Counted from the first letter of the stretch, positions 1-11,273 are shown. The stretch is 64,000 bases of DNA from Neisseria meningitidis (GCA_923184405.1 OV299793.1:1902574-1966573); one strand, 5' to 3'. The notes: generated from the letters alone by a model not told the origin. Made by a program: numbers and translations.

Positions 1-1060
1 CAAAAACAGAAACCCGGAACAGCAACTGAAAACCTCGTCATTCCCGCAAAAGCGGAATCCAGTCCGTTCGGTTTCGGTCGTTTCCGATAAATTCCGTTGC
101 TTTCATTTCTAGATCCCCACTTTCGGGAATGATAGCGGAGAGGTTTTGTTGTTTCGAGAAGTTTCTGCAACCCTAGAATCTCGTTATTTCCACAAAAACA
201 GAAAAACCAAAACAGCAACTTAAAACTCGTCATTCCCGCAAAAGCGGGAATCTGGTCCGTTCGGTTTCGGTCGTTTCCGATAAATTCCTGCTGCAATTCA
301 TTTCTAGATTCCCACTTTCGTGGGAATGACGGCAGAAAGGTTTTGGTTGTCCCGAGAAGATTCAGCAAACCCTAGAGAACTCGGTAATTGGATCCAAAAA
401 AATCAGAAACCAAAACAGCAACTGAAAACGCCAACAGTACAGCAAAAGACGGAATCCGAGTCCCTCGTGATTCCGCACCTTAGAGAATCGTTCTCTTTGA
501 GCTAAGGCGAGACAACGCCGAATTGATTTTTGTTAATCCACTATAACAGCAACCCTGTCGCCGTCATTCCCCCAAAAGCGGGAATCAAGTCCGTTCAGTT
601 TCGGTCATTTCCGATAAATCCCCGATGTTACAGAACCAGATTCCCACTTTCGTAGGAATGACAGCGGAGAGATTTTTGCTGTTTCGGAGAAGTTTCTGCA
701 ACCCTAGAATCTCGTTATTTCCACAAAAAACAGAAACCCAAAACAGCAACTTGAAACCTCGTCATTCCCGCAAAAGCGGGAATCCAGTCCGTCCAGTTTC
801 GGTCATTTCCGATAAATTCCCGTTGCTTTTCATTTCTAGATTCCCACTTTCGTGGGAATGACGGCGGAGCGGTTTTGGTTTTTTCCGATAAATTCTTGAG
901 GCATTGAAATTCCAGATTCCCGACTGAACAGGAAAGACAGAATCTTAAGTTTCCGTCTTTGTTTTCAGCATTCTGGGGAACGAAACAACTCAAACGACAA
1001 AATCCGTTGCTTTCATTTAGCACTTCGCCCACGTTACTGGAAATGACGCCGAAGCGGCTC
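1..1060. repeat. Neisserial intergenic mosaic: dRS3-like repeat array
   Basis: No gene is visible here. The stretch is built from repeated units of the form CATTCCCGCAAAAGCGGGAAT followed by TTTCGATAAATTCC-like and TAGATTCCCACTTTCGTGGGAATGAC segments, at about 40-60, 230-250, 305-330, 560-585, 640-660, 765-785 and 835-865. Each core is an imperfect 20-bp inverted repeat. This is the arrangement known from neisserial intergenic mosaic elements, where dRS3 repeats alternate with RS sequences. Short open frames inside the array simply translate the repeats and are not genes. Several copies carry one-base differences that spoil the palindrome. Confidence 0.85.
475..545. repeat. Right half of a Correia element
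   Basis: The segment runs from CACCTTAGAGAATCG through CTTTGAGCTAAGGCGA to a TTAATCCACTATA terminus. It matches the right half of the complete Correia copies at 58840-58996 and 60683-60837. The left TATAGTGG terminus is missing, so this is a truncated copy inside the repeat mosaic. Confidence 0.8.
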
Positions 1061-1090
1061 TGGTGGCCCTCTACATCCTCAGCAGATACC

Positions 1091-1970
1091 ATCTGACAAC
1101 TGTGAGCATGAACTGCAATACTCGGACCGACATTATGTTCTCCTTTGAAGACTACAGCCGCTCAGGCGTCATTACCGACACATCATGCCGACACTTACGG
1201 CATCGAATATATCGAAGGAAAAGACGTGCGAATGATACAAGACGACAAGCCAAGCACATATTCCCCCGTCGCCGAACTCGTGCGTGCCTACCAAATCAAA
1301 TCAGAAAACGTCATCACAGATATCCGCAAAGCATCGCAAAGACAAACCTCGCTAGCGAACACCCATCCCTTTATGCGCGAAATGTGGGGCGGCGACTGGC
1401 TGCTACCCACAACGGACATTTGATTGATTTTACCCGAACAGGGCGAAATTTTCCACCCCGTCGGCAAAACCGATTCCAAACGCGCGTTCTGCCACAGCCA
1501 ACTCGCAGTTTGAAAGGGTCAATAACGGATATCGACCGACCCGTCCCGAACACGATCATCGAATGTTTTCCACCCGATCGGCACACAACCGACGCACGAA
1601 ATCCGCAAGTTCGGGCCACATTCAACTGCCTACGCACTCAGACGGCATTGCCCCCCGTCCCCACGACAACACACTGCTGCACGACATCGTACACGCACGA
1701 AACTCAATACGGGCTAATCAAAACAAGCTACCTCAGACGGCATTGCCCTGTTTGCCCAATGCCAGCACACTGTTGCACCATCAACCGCCAAGCCCCGTTC
1801 GGCAAGGCGCGCTCTGCTCGACGACGACGCATGGTCGATTTGCCGGAAGTAACCACGCCTCCGACCGCGTCGCTGTTATCGCCACCCTGCCACTGACCCG
1901 CGACGAATCATGGTCCCAACTTGCCAGGACGAATCACAGTTCCGCAAATGCAACATCGCCCCGACGTCGA
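1091..1970 (+). pseudogene. Class II glutamine amidotransferase (YafJ-like), heavily frame-disrupted
   Basis: Fragments in different frames join into one protein that resembles YafJ-type class II glutamine amidotransferases, which have an N-terminal cysteine nucleophile. Recognisable pieces are MNCNTRTDIMFSFED near 1108, SPVAELVRAYQIKSENV near 1265-1310, THPFMREMWGGDWLL near 1360-1405 and NGHLIDF near 1415. Further on are VAVIATLPLTRDESWSQLA near 1870-1920 and residues up to about 1965. The expected start (MCQLL) lies at 1091 but reads ATC TGA, so both the start codon and the catalytic Cys2 are destroyed in this sequence. At least four frame changes and many substitutions are needed to read it. 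The family's physiological substrate is poorly known. The family call rests on motif order; the end is approximate. Confidence 0.55.
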
Positions 1971-1979
1971 TCAACCGAA

Positions 1980-2440
1980 CCCAACATATACATGACGGAC
2001 ATACCAGAACCCCAAGCCACAAGAACGATGACCGCCATTGCAGAATTCAGATATCCAGTACTGCCAATACAAGTCAAATGAACGATCGCAACTCAGAACT
2101 CTGCAGCCGTCTACTGCCCCAACTGCAGAAAACGCATCCACACCCTCCAAACCGCCGAACTCAAAATAACGACATCAACAGTCCGGACAAAATACGTTCT
2201 AAATTCAATGCACAACGCCTCCTCAACGAACTGACTGCAACCTACCAAAAATACACACTGACACAAGTAACAGATCGACAAAAACATCAGCCTGAAGAAA
2301 AAAAGGCTCTAAACTTCGGGTAATAGCGAAATCACATGTGCTGAACTTGCTAACAGATCTAAAAGAGCTGCTTAATAACAACACCTAAGCTGAAAACCAT
2401 TTCAACGCCTTGAACAAACATTCGACAATCAGTCAAACTT
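1980..2440 (+). other. Unresolved decayed coding-like stretch between the amidotransferase and ribD
   Basis: No intact gene can be supported. One frame near 2105-2160 encodes a CPNCRKR pair that could be half of a zinc ribbon. That would fit NrdR, a frequent neighbour of ribD, but no second CxxC pair or ATP-cone could be found. Another frame at 2200-2320 encodes a helical, charged peptide containing RLLNELTATYQKYTLTQV. Codon bias and frame changes resemble the damaged gene upstream, so this is probably one or two small genes ruined by indels. Confidence 0.3.
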
Positions 2441-2539
2441 TGACTCGAAAATAGTGAAAGCAATCAAAATAACCCGCAAAGTGAATCTTCCCAACATATA
2501 CTGATAAATATCCTTAAGTTTTCGGATACAATTATATCC

Positions 2540-3613
2540 ATGATAGAAAACGTCCTCCGACTTGCCGCTTTGGTACGTTTTTCCACTTCGCCCAATCCGC
2601 GCGTCGGCTGCGTCATCGCACACGGCAGCCAAATTGTCGGGCAAGGCTTTCACGTCAAAGCGGGCGAACCGCACGCCGAAGTCCACGCCCTGCGTCAGGC
2701 GGGCGAAATGGCACAAGGCGCGACCGCCTTTGTTACCCTCGAACCGTGCAGCCATTACGGACGCACACCGCCCTGCGCCGAAGCTCTGCTCCGTTCCGAC
2801 GTAACACGCGTCGTCGCCGCCATGCGCGACCCCAACCCGCTGGTTGCAGGCAAAGGGCTTGCCATGCTCGAAGCAGCAGGCATCAAGACGGAATGCCGTT
2901 TACTCGAACATCAGGCAAGGGAACTCAACCGAGGCTCCCTGTCGCGCATCGAACGCCGCCGCCCCTTTGTCCGCCTCAAATGCGCCGTTTCGCTGGACGG
3001 CAAAACCGCCCTTTCAGACGGCAGCAGCTTTTGGATTACCGGCGAAGACGCGCGTGCCGACGTACAGGCTTTGCGTGCCGAAAGCTGCGCGGTGCTGACC
3101 AACATCGGCACGGTGTTGGCGGACAATCCCCGGCTCAACGTCCGCGCTTTTCCAACTTTGCGCCAACCCGCACGCATCGTGTTAGACAGCCACCTGCGCC
3201 TGCCCTTGGACAGCCACCTTCTGACCGACGGACAATCTCCAACCTACATCGCCACACTCGAACGCAATGAAGATAAACTGCACCCCTATCGGGAACATGC
3301 ACACATCCGCATCCTGATGCCGTCTGAAACGGCAGGCGGCAAAATCGACCTGAACCACCTGATGCGCCTCCTTGCCGACGAAGGTTTCGGAGAAATCATG
3401 ATCGAAGCAGGCTCCGAACTCACATCCGCATTTCTGGCAGAAGATCTGGCGGACGAAATCGTGCTGTACCGTTCGATCAAAATCCTCGGCAGCGAAAAAG
3501 ACCTGCTTTCCCTGCAGAAAACCGCGCCGCCCTTTCCGCACAGCCCTTGTGGACACCTGTTTCAAGCGAAATCCTCGGACACGACATCAAAACCGTGTTC
3601 CGAAAAACGATAA
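2540..3613 (+). CDS. ribD: Bifunctional riboflavin biosynthesis deaminase/reductase RibD
   Basis: RibD deaminates the pyrimidine intermediate made from GTP and then reduces its ribosyl side chain, the second and third steps toward riboflavin. The deaminase zinc site is visible as HAEVHAL (His/Glu) and PCSHYGRTPPCAEAL (two Cys) around residues 50-90. The reductase half follows, with LKCAVSLDGKTAL, GIGTVLADNPRLNVR-like and IMIEAGSELTSAFL motifs. The reading frame is correct to about 3520. A one-base loss then moves the C-terminal end, with TPVSSEILGHDIKTVF, into the frame of 3547-3610, so the true end is probably 3610-3650. The first in-frame stop is used here. The gene directly precedes pglF, as expected in meningococci. 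The identification is secure; only the tail is uncertain. Confidence 0.9.
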   Translation: MIENVLRLAALVRFSTSPNPRVGCVIAHGSQIVGQGFHVKAGEPHAEVHALRQAGEMAQGATAFVTLEPCSHYGRTPPCAEALLRSDVTRVVAAMRDPNPLVAGKGLAMLEAAGIKTECRLLEHQARELNRGSLSRIERRRPFVRLKCAVSLDGKTALSDGSSFWITGEDARADVQALRAESCAVLTNIGTVLADNPRLNVRAFPTLRQPARIVLDSHLRLPLDSHLLTDGQSPTYIATLERNEDKLHPYREHAHIRILMPSETAGGKIDLNHLMRLLADEGFGEIMIEAGSELTSAFLAEDLADEIVLYRSIKILGSEKDLLSLQKTAPPFPHSPCGHLFQAKSSDTTSKPCSEKR

Positions 3614-3815
3614 CGCCTTTTAAAGGGTTTGCGCCGTTTCACTATATAATAACGCCGATAAAAACGGCCCCGTTCAGACCGCCGCCCGCCCGGAAAAGCG
3701 CAACCCGGACTGCCGCACCCCGCCGGCAGCCGCAACGGACTGAAAGCCGTCAAACTCCGATCAAGAAAGGCTTCAGACGGCACAGGCAGCATCCCGCCGC
3801 CGCCCGGACATCAAA

Positions 3816-5229
3816 ATGGACACAAAGAAATCCTCGGCTACGCGGCAGGCTCGATCGGCAGCGCGGTTTTAGCCGTCATCATCCTGCCGCTGCTGTCGTG
3901 GTATTTCCCGCCGACGACATCGGGCGCATCGTGCTGATGCAGACGGCGGCGGGACTGACGGTGTCGGTATTGTGCCTCGGGCTGGATCAGCATACGTCCG
4001 CGAATACTATGCCGCCGCCGACAAAGACACCTTGTTCAAAACCCTGTTCCTGCCGCCGCTGCTGTCTGCCGCCGCGATAGCCGCCCTGCTGCTTTCCCGC
4101 CCGTCCCTGCCGTCTGAAACTTGTTTTCGCTCGACGATGCCGCCGCCAACATCGGGCTGGTGCTGTTTGAACTGAGCTTCCTGCCCATCCGCTTTCTCTT
4201 ACTGGTTTTGCGTATGGAAGGGCGCGCCCTTGCCTTTTCGTCCGCGCAACTCGTGCCCAAGCTCGCCATCCTGCTGCTGCTGCTGCCGCTGACGGTCGGG
4301 CTGCTGCACTTTCCGGCGAACACCGCCGTCCTGACCGCCGTTTACGCGCTGGCAAACCTTGCCGCCGCCGCCTTTTGCTGTTTCAAAACCGATGCCGTCT
4401 CAGCGCCGTCCGGCACGCACCGTTTTCGCCCGCCGTCCTGCACCGGGGCTGCGCTACGGCATACCGATCGCACTGAGCAGCATCGCCTATTGGGGCTGGC
4501 ATCCGCCGACCGTTTGTTCCTGAAAAAATCTGCAGGTCTGGAACAGCTCGGCGTTTATTCGATGGGTATTTCGTTCGGCGGGGCGGCATTATTGTTCCAA
4601 AGCATCTTTTCAACGGTCCCGACACCGTATATTTTCCGCGCAATCAAGAAAACGCCCGCCCGCCCGCCTCTCGGCAACGGCAGAATCCGCCGCCGCCCTG
4701 CTTGCCTCCGCCCTCTGCCTGACCAGCATTTTCTCGCCCCTCGCCTCCCTCCTGCTGCCGGAAAACTACGCTGCCGTCCGGTTTATCGTCGTATCGTGTA
4801 AGCTGCCGCCGCTGTTTTGCACGCTGGTAGAAATCAGCGGCATCGGTTTGAACGTCGTCCGAAAACACGCCCGATCGCGCTCGCCACCTTGGGCGCGCTG
4901 GCGGCAAACCTGCTGCTACTGGGGCTTGCCGTACCGTCCGGCGGCGCGAGCGGCGCGGCGGTTACCTGTGCCACCTCATTCTGGCTGTTTTTTGTTTTCA
5001 AGACAGAAAGCTCCTGTCGCCTCTGGCAGCCGCTCAAACGCCTGCCGCTTTATACGCACACATTGCTCTGCCTGACCTCCTCGGCGGCCTACACCTGCTT
5101 CGGCACACCGGCAAACTAGCCCCTGTTTGCTGGCGAATGGACGGTATATCTAGCAGGCTGCATCCTGCGCCACCTGAAAGATTTGCACAAACTGTTTCAT
5201 TATTTGAAAAAACAAGGGTTCCATTATGA
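3816..5229 (+). pseudogene. pglF: PglF, Wzx-type flippase of the protein glycosylation pathway, several frameshifts
   Basis: PglF is the inner-membrane flippase that moves the undecaprenyl-linked pilin glycan to the periplasm. Reading across frames gives a polytopic protein of about 470 residues with hydrophobic segments such as LAVIILPLLSWYFP, LFLPPLLSAAAIAALLL, LAILLLLLPLTVGLLHF and LGALAANLLLLGLAV. MDTK at 3816 fixes the start; an A-run one base short immediately throws out the frame. At least five indels and one TAC-to-TAG stop (5117-5119) interrupt it. The end, read as LKKQGF plus a stop after one missing T, overlaps the ATG of the next frame at 5226 as ATGA, a typical translational coupling. 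Gene order ribD-pglF-pglB-pglC-pglD supports the assignment. Confidence 0.75.
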
Positions 5230-5396
5230 AAATCATCCTGACCACTTCTATGTCGGGCTTGGGCGGCACGGGCACGCCATCGTCGGCTGCCAGACGGCGT
5301 GCCACAACATCCCCGTTCAGTCCGACGATATCGTCCGCCGCTTCAGACGCGACATTGGCAATCCGAAAATCGTCAACCTGATTGAAAGATTGGCAA
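5226..5396 (+). pseudogene. Remnant of a GT4-type glycosyltransferase (pglH-like) between pglF and pglB
   Basis: The frame opens with MKIILTTSMSGLGGT, the usual N-terminus of a GT4 glycosyltransferase, then loses similarity after about 15 residues. A second piece in another frame, DIVRRFRRDIGNPKIVNLIERLA (5320-5395), looks like a C-terminal tail. Only 170 bp separate pglF from pglB, far too short for pglG and pglH, which occupy this position in some meningococci. I infer a deletion that fused the 5' and 3' ends of that insert. The identity as pglH rather than another GT4 is not proven. Confidence 0.45.
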
Positions 5397-6640
5397 ATGA
5401 GTACATTCTTCAAACGCCCGCTTGACACAGCCGCCTCCGCCACAACACCGATCATCATCTCGCCAGAATGCTCGACCATGATACACCCCATCCGCAACAA
5501 ACAAGAGTCGCCCGAATTCATCATCCACGAACGCCCCGGAAAGGACGCGAAAACCCCCCAAAACCATCAAATTCCGTTCCATGCGCGACGTGATAAATTC
5601 AGACGGCATTCCGCTGCACGAGCGGAGAACTCCTGACACATTTCGGCAAAAAACTGCGTGCCGCCAGTTTGGACGAACTGCCTGAATTTATTGGAATATC
5701 TTAAAACGCGAGATGAGCCTGGTCGGCACCCCGCCCGCTACCGATGCAATATCTGCTGATGTACGACAACTTGGAAAACGGCTGCCACGAAATGAAACCC
5801 TGCCTCACCGGCAAGGCGCAGGTCAACGGGCGCAACGCGATTTCGTTGGACGAAAAATTCGCCTGCGATGTTTGGGACATCGACCACGTCAGCCTGTGCA
5901 TCGACATCAAAATTCTACTTCTGACGCTCAAAAAACTATCAAACAAGGATGGCATAGCCGCAAAGGGCGAAACAACCAAGTGCAAACCTTTCGGCGACGA
6001 AAAAGCACTAATCGAAGCCGTCGATACCATCGAACACGGAAAGGGCGTTGCCGAAAAGGAAACCGCACCCTGCACAAACAGCCGAAACCATTTTTCTAGA
6101 CGACCGAAAACTAACGCAGCCACCATGGCTAGTCAGTCATCGGCAAAGCCCTGCTGCATCCAAACATTCCATCCCCCGCCCAATATGACGTCGCCGTCGC
6201 CGTCGGCGACAACCACTTCCGCAACCAAATCGCTGAAGCTGATGTTGCGCTCGGATTCGACCTGCACGTTCTGAAACATCCAGACGCTACCGTAGAAACT
6301 GCCGAAGCAGCCGTCCAAGACCGCGTCGAGATGCTGAAAGCCGTCCTACAGCAGACAACGTACTGAAAGACTGCATGATTACCAACATGCCGCATCAGTC
6401 AAGGACAAATGTCTGTTAATACTTGCCTGAACATCAACCAAGGCGCGCACATGTCGGTCAACACGCATATCGGCCAACAAAGCCGGATGGGCAGATGAGA
6501 CGTGCGGCTTCCAGAACAACCGTATCGACAGCCGAGCAACCTTTGGACCAAAAGCTGTCGCCGTTCGGCCGTTACAAACGCATGATCGTCGCGGACAAGA
6601 CGGCATAGCCGCTACAGCGCTAATACGGCGGGACATCGAC
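5397..6640 (+). pseudogene. pglB: PglB, bifunctional phospho-sugar transferase/acetyltransferase, degraded
   Basis: PglB starts the pilin glycan: its N-terminal half transfers a phospho-sugar to undecaprenyl phosphate, and its C-terminal half acetylates the amino-sugar. The N-terminal domain is seen as MSTFFKRPLD (5397), FIIHERPGKD, KFRSMRD, SLDELPE, EMSLVG, HEMKPCLTGKAQVNGRNAI and EKFACDVW, up to about 5990. The C-terminal domain begins with a NeuD-like part, VAVAVGDNHFRNQIAE (6190-6235). It continues into a left-handed beta-helix part (6390-6600) with NTHIGQQS and GFQNNRIDSRATFGPKAVAV, so this is the acetyltransferase allele and not the ATP-grasp one. Frame changes occur near 5570, 5630, 5740, 6000, 6275 and later, with increasing substitutions. 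The end is approximate. Confidence 0.7.
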
Positions 6641-6828
6641 AGCGTATGCGAACAAAATAAACCAACGTGCAGACCGATATGGCCAACACCTGCCGCGCCC
6701 GTACGATTCTCCGGAACACGCCGCCCTGCTGGCGACATTGGGTCGAAAATGAAATCCGAAAACTACGGCCAAGCCATCGTACTGATGCTGGCCGATCGCA
6801 GACGAGCTGCTGCACCAAAAAAGAGCCG

Positions 6829-7969
6829 ATGACGAATCCAAAGTTCTACTGGCCACACAAAATCAACTACTGGACGGGAAACGCATGCAGAGAATTCTGA
6901 AGGAACTTGCCGCATATGTGGGAACACGGTACCTGCGTCGCCCTTCGAACGAGACTCTGGCAATCGATGTCGCGGCATCAAAGCAATAGGGCATAGGCGC
7001 ATACAACGATGTGATCTGTTACCTCGCGCGAACTTCCTCGCATACACTTACCTACATAGTGAACGCAGGTGCAAACCCCGTGTCTGACGACGTGGATTTG
7101 AACAGCCAAAACAACAGCGAGGAAACCGTCAAAGCTGTGCTGACCCTGAATACCACAGCCATTATCGTAGTTCTCCTCGCCGATATGCACGCCGAAATGG
7201 ACGCCATCATGGCTTTGGCAAAAGAACGAAGATCCGTGGGTGATCGAACAACAGGCGCCACTAAACGCACGTCGCATAATACAAAGGCTAATCCGTCAAC
7301 TCTCATCTGACACGTCGGCTCATGGTAATTCTGCCAAGACAAACTCTTGACACTACTACCGCCAACGCCGCATGGCTATGACCATCGTCAGAAACCTGTG
7401 GGAAAAATTTTAGTCGTACAGAGACCAACGGCAAAAGCTACGATGCCGTGTACAAACAAGAACACTCGCCCGGTGTCCGCTGGCTACACGAAAGTTGAGG
7501 CTTAAACTGGCGTATGATGGAAATGCGGGCGGTCAGATGACGCATCCAGGTCAAACGCATGAACCGTCTGGACGTGCGCGCAGCCAGAGTGAACGCTGCC
7601 TTACTAGCGGAATGTTTCCGAACATCCAGAAGCATAAGCTGGGACGACATCGCCGCCTACATGGGCAACGTGCAAGATCAGTACAATGCCTTCGTCAAAA
7701 CCGAACACCTCAATGACGGCTGGATGCGTGACCGCATGGTAGGAGAACTGAACGCCAGCAAAGTCTGCTGCTATCATGGCAGCTGCTCCGAAGTCTATTT
7801 GGAAAAAGCCTTCGACAACACGCCATGGCGACCGAAAGAGCGTTTGACAAACGCCGTCGAGCTGGGCGACACCAGCCTGATGTTCTTGGTAAACACGACG
7901 CTGACAGACGACGAAATCGCGTTTCGCAAAAAACACATCGAAGACGTATTGACCGAAGCCACACGCTAA
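6829..7969 (+). pseudogene. pglC: PglC, DegT/DnrJ-type sugar aminotransferase, degraded N-terminal half
   Basis: PglC is the PLP-dependent aminotransferase that makes the amino-sugar for the pilin glycan. Family pieces are INYWTGNACREF (6865-6895), VNAGANPVSDDVDLNSQN (7060-7110) and ETVKAVLT with AEMDAIMALAKER (7120-7225). The C-terminal 136 residues, 7559-7966, form one frame: YNAFVKTEHL, LNASKVCCYHGSCSEVYLEKAF and LTDDEIAFRKKHIEDVLTEA. The PLP-lysine segment around 7280-7450 is scrambled by indels and substitutions. Damage falls off toward the 3' end. An ATG at 6829 is used as start, but the real one may lie about 40-90 bp upstream. A DUS inverted pair follows the stop. Confidence 0.7.
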
Positions 7970-7971
7970 CC

Positions 7972-7997
7972 CTTCAGACGGCATATGCCGCCTGAAA
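7972..7997. terminator. DUS inverted pair after pglC
   Basis: TTCAGACGGC and an imperfect GCCGCCTGAA face each other three bases after the pglC stop. Such inverted uptake-sequence pairs commonly serve as neisserial terminators. No T-run follows and pglD starts 20 bp later, so termination may be weak. Confidence 0.5.
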
Positions 7998-8016
7998 ACA
8001 CATACCGCCGCACGAT

Positions 8017-9918
8017 ATGATTCTGGAAACTCTGATTGCCCTACCGCGAAACATCAAGAAAATCTGTTTCCTCATACACGATTTTCTGATGATTTTCATT
8101 GCCTTTTGGTTCAACCATAGCCTGAAGGCCGACTACTCGGACGAATGGTTCGACACTGACAACTGGCAGTCTTTCCTATTGACTGCGCCGTTGACCATCG
8201 CGCGGTTCAGCAGAATGGGACTCTACCATGCCGTTACACGCTTCATCAGCTTCCGCATCCTCTCCACCGCACTGGCAGGCAGCCTCGCCTCCGCCATATT
8301 GTTCTTCCTCAACACACTGATATTTGAAGAAAGGCTGCGCCTCGCCCTGCCGATTGTCTACTTCAAACTGCTGTTTGTTTCCGTGACCGAATCACGTATG
8401 ATTTTGCGCGGACTGTTGTCCGAACACCCCAAAAAACAGATGATCCCCGTCATCATTTACGGCGCGGGACGGTCGGGCAGACAACAGCTTGAGGCCGTCA
8501 AACAAATGCGCGAATATTCCGCCGCCGCCTTTGTAGACGACGACCCCAAACTGTGGCACACCGTCATCTACGACCTTGCCGTTTACCAGCCCGATGCCAT
8601 CGCCTTCCTCATCGAACGCTACGGCGTGGAAAAAATCCTGCTCGCCATCCCGGCGCGACCCAGGAACAACGCCGCCGAATCATCAACAAACTGGAAGCCT
8701 ATCCGTGCGAAGTGTTGACCATTCCCGGAATGAAAGACCTGATGGACGGAAAAATCAGCATCAGCACGCTCAAAAAATCTCTGTGTCCGACCTGCTCGGG
8801 CGTGATTCCGTCGCGCCCGACGACCGCCTGATGAGTGCCGACATCGAAGGCAAAACCGTCATGGTAACCAGCGCGGGCGGCTCCATCGGTTCGGAACTCT
8901 GCCGCCGGATTATCCGCCGCCGCCCCGAAAGCTGCTGATGTTCGAGTTATCCGAATTCGCCCTGTACGCCATCGAAAAAGAATTGCGCGAAACCTGCATC
9001 CAAAAACGCCTCGACACCGAAATCCTGCCCTTTCTCGGTTCGGTGCAAACCGCACGCTGCTCGAACACGTCATGACCGCCTTTTCCGTTGCGACCGTCTA
9101 TCACGCCGCTGCCTACAAACACGTCCCCATGGTCGAGTTCAACACCGTCGAAGGCATACGCAACAACATCTTCGGCACACTCGAGTGCGCGCTTGCCGCC
9201 ACGACATCGGGCGTAAGAACTTTCGTCCTCATCTCCACCGACAAAGCCGTCCGCCCCACCAACACCATGGGTGCCAGCAAACGCATGGCGGAACTCTGCC
9301 TTCAGGCACTCGCCGCCGAACCGGACAAAACCCGCTTCAGCATGGTACGTTTCGGCAATGTTTTAGGTTCGTCCGGCTCCGTTGTCCCGCTGTTTGAAAA
9401 ACAGATTGCAGAGCGCGGCCCGCTTACCTGACCCACCCGAAATCACACGTTATTTCATGACCATACCCGAAGCCGCCCAACTCGTCATACAGGCAGGCGC
9501 GATGGGTACTGGCGGTGACGTATTCGTCCTCGATATGGGCGAATCCGTCAAAATCATCGACCTTGCCCGCCAAATGATTACCTTAAGCGGCCTCAAAGCC
9601 AAAACACCCGAACAACCCGACGGCGACATCGAAATCCTCATTACCGGACTGCGTCCCGGCGAAAAACTCTACGAAGAGCTGCTCATCGGCGACAACGTCC
9701 GCAAAACCAACCATCCGCGCATCATGACCGCCAACGAGACCATGCTGCCGTGGCACGAGCTCTCCGCCCTGCTCGACCGCATCCGTGCGGCCTGCGACCG
9801 TTACGACCAGCAGGCAATCCGCACCCTGCTCATCAACGCCTCGATCGACTTTACCCTGAGCGATGGTATCTGCGACCTGCTTTGGGTACGAGAAACACAC
9901 AGAAAAAATGCCGTCTGA
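8017..9918 (+). CDS. pglD: PglD, nucleotide-sugar 4,6-dehydratase, frame-disrupted
   Basis: PglD belongs to the membrane-bound FlaA1/WbpM/Cap5D dehydratases and makes the UDP-4-keto-6-deoxy-sugar used by PglC. The N-terminal third has hydrophobic segments ([15 protein letters not shown] and the stretch around [17 protein letters not shown]). A CoA/NAD-binding-like part ([17 protein letters not shown]) follows, then a C-terminal Rossmann domain. The nucleotide-binding loop reads [13 protein letters not shown], where the family has [10 protein letters not shown], so the first glycine is Ser here. [30 protein letters not shown] and [15 protein letters not shown] follow. Frame changes lie near 8650, 8785, 8925, 9050 and 9430. 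The stop codon is the TGA inside a DUS at 9916-9918. Confidence 0.85.
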
Positions 9919-9933
9919 ACCTTCAGACGGCAT
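9908..9933. terminator. DUS inverted pair at the pglD stop
   Basis: GCCGTCTGAA (9910-9919) and TTCAGACGGC (9922-9931) form a 12-bp stem with a two-base loop. It overlaps the pglD stop codon and ends the pgl block before avtA. Confidence 0.75.
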
Positions 9934-9973
9934 AATGTACAAACCAACCTACCTTACACACACGGAGTTTGAC

Positions 9974-11266
9974 ATGCAGTTTTCGGCATTCGGCGAAAAA
10001 TTCACGCAACACAGCGGCATCCTCCAACTGATGGACGACCTCGGCGACGCGCTCAAAAGCGACAAGCCCGTCAACATGCTCGGCGGCGGCAACCCGGCGC
10101 GCATTCCGGAAATCGATCAGGCGTTCGCCGACATATTCTCCAAACTGGCGGCAGAACACGCCGTCGAAAACATCGGCAACTACTCCAACCCCAAGGCGAT
10201 GCCGCGCTGATTGACGCGTTGACCGCCTTCCTCAACCGCGAATACGGCTGGAACCCGACCGCCGACAATATCGCGCTGACCAACGGTTCGCAAAACGCGT
10301 TTTTCTATTTATTCAACCTCTTCGGCGGCAAATTCAAGCTTTCAGACGGCACATCCGCAGAAAAAGCCATTTTGTTGCCGCTCGCGCCCGAATACATCGG
10401 CTATGCCGACGAACATATCGAAGGGCAGCACTTCGTTCCCGTCAAGCCCAAAATCGAAAACGTCGAACACGAAGGCGAAGCAGGCTTCTTCAAATACCGC
10501 GTGGACTTTGACGCACTGGAAAACCTGCCCGAACTCAAAGCGGGCAAAATCGGCGCGATTTGCTGTTCGCGCCCGACCAACCCGACTGACAATGTGTTGA
10601 CCGACGGCGAAATGGCACGTTTGGACGCTTTGGCGCGTGAACACGGGATTCCGCTGATTATCGACAACGCCTACGGAATGCCGTTCCCCAACATCATTTA
10701 CAGCGACGTAACGCTGAATTGGCACGAAAACATCATCCTCTGCTTCAGCCTTTCCAAAGTCGGCCTGCCGGGCGTTCGCACCGGCATCATCGTCGCCGCG
10801 CCCGAAGTCGTCAAAGCCGTCAGCAGCCTGAACGCGATTGTGAACCTTGCCCCCACGCGCTTCGGCGCGGCCATCGCCGCCCCGCTGCTGGAAAGCGGCG
10901 AGATGAAACAGCTTGCCGACCAAGTCATCCGGCCGTTTTACCGCAATCAGGCGCAAACCGCCGTCTCGCTGCTCAAGCGCGAGCTGGGCGCGTACCCGAT
11001 GAAAATCCACAAACCCGAAGCGCGCGATTTTCCTGTGGCTCTGGTTTGAAAACCTGCCCGTTTCTTCGCAAACCCTGTACGAAATGCTCAAAGCCGAAGG
11101 TACGCTGATTATTCCGGGCGAGCATTTCTTCGTCGGCATCGACACGCAGGATTACCCGCACGCCGACGAGTGCATCCGCATGAGCATCGCGCAGGACGCT
11201 CAAACGCTGGAAAAAGGCATCGCCGCCATCGGCAAAACAGTCCGAAAACTGTACGACAACGTTTAA
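9974..11266 (+). CDS. avtA: Valine-pyruvate aminotransferase AvtA
   Basis: A class I/II PLP-dependent aminotransferase that closely follows AvtA (valine plus pyruvate to 2-oxoisovalerate plus alanine). The start MQFSAFGEKFTQHSGI with MLGGGNPARIPEID is characteristic. The PLP lysine is in CFSLSKVGLPGVRTGI (about 10740-10790), and the substrate-side CSRPTNPTDNVLT motif is at 10560-10600. Two single-base losses split the frame: near 10190, where NPQGDAALIDAL should follow, and near 11025, where a G is missing before AIFLWLWFENLP. The final part, to 11266, is clean. An alternative class I enzyme is less likely given the N-terminus. A DUS hairpin follows the stop. Confidence 0.87.
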
Positions 11267-11273
11267 ACCGCAA

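Noticed and set aside
1980..2440. NrdR upstream of ribD
   Set aside because: Only one CPNC pair is visible and no ATP-cone sequence follows, so the common ribD neighbour cannot be claimed.
5397..6640. ATP-grasp allele of pglB
   Set aside because: The C-terminal half shows NeuD-like and left-handed beta-helix pieces typical of the acetyltransferase allele.
10342..11145. 267-residue open frame antisense to avtA
   Set aside because: avtA motifs fix the plus strand as coding; this frame has no start context or motif.
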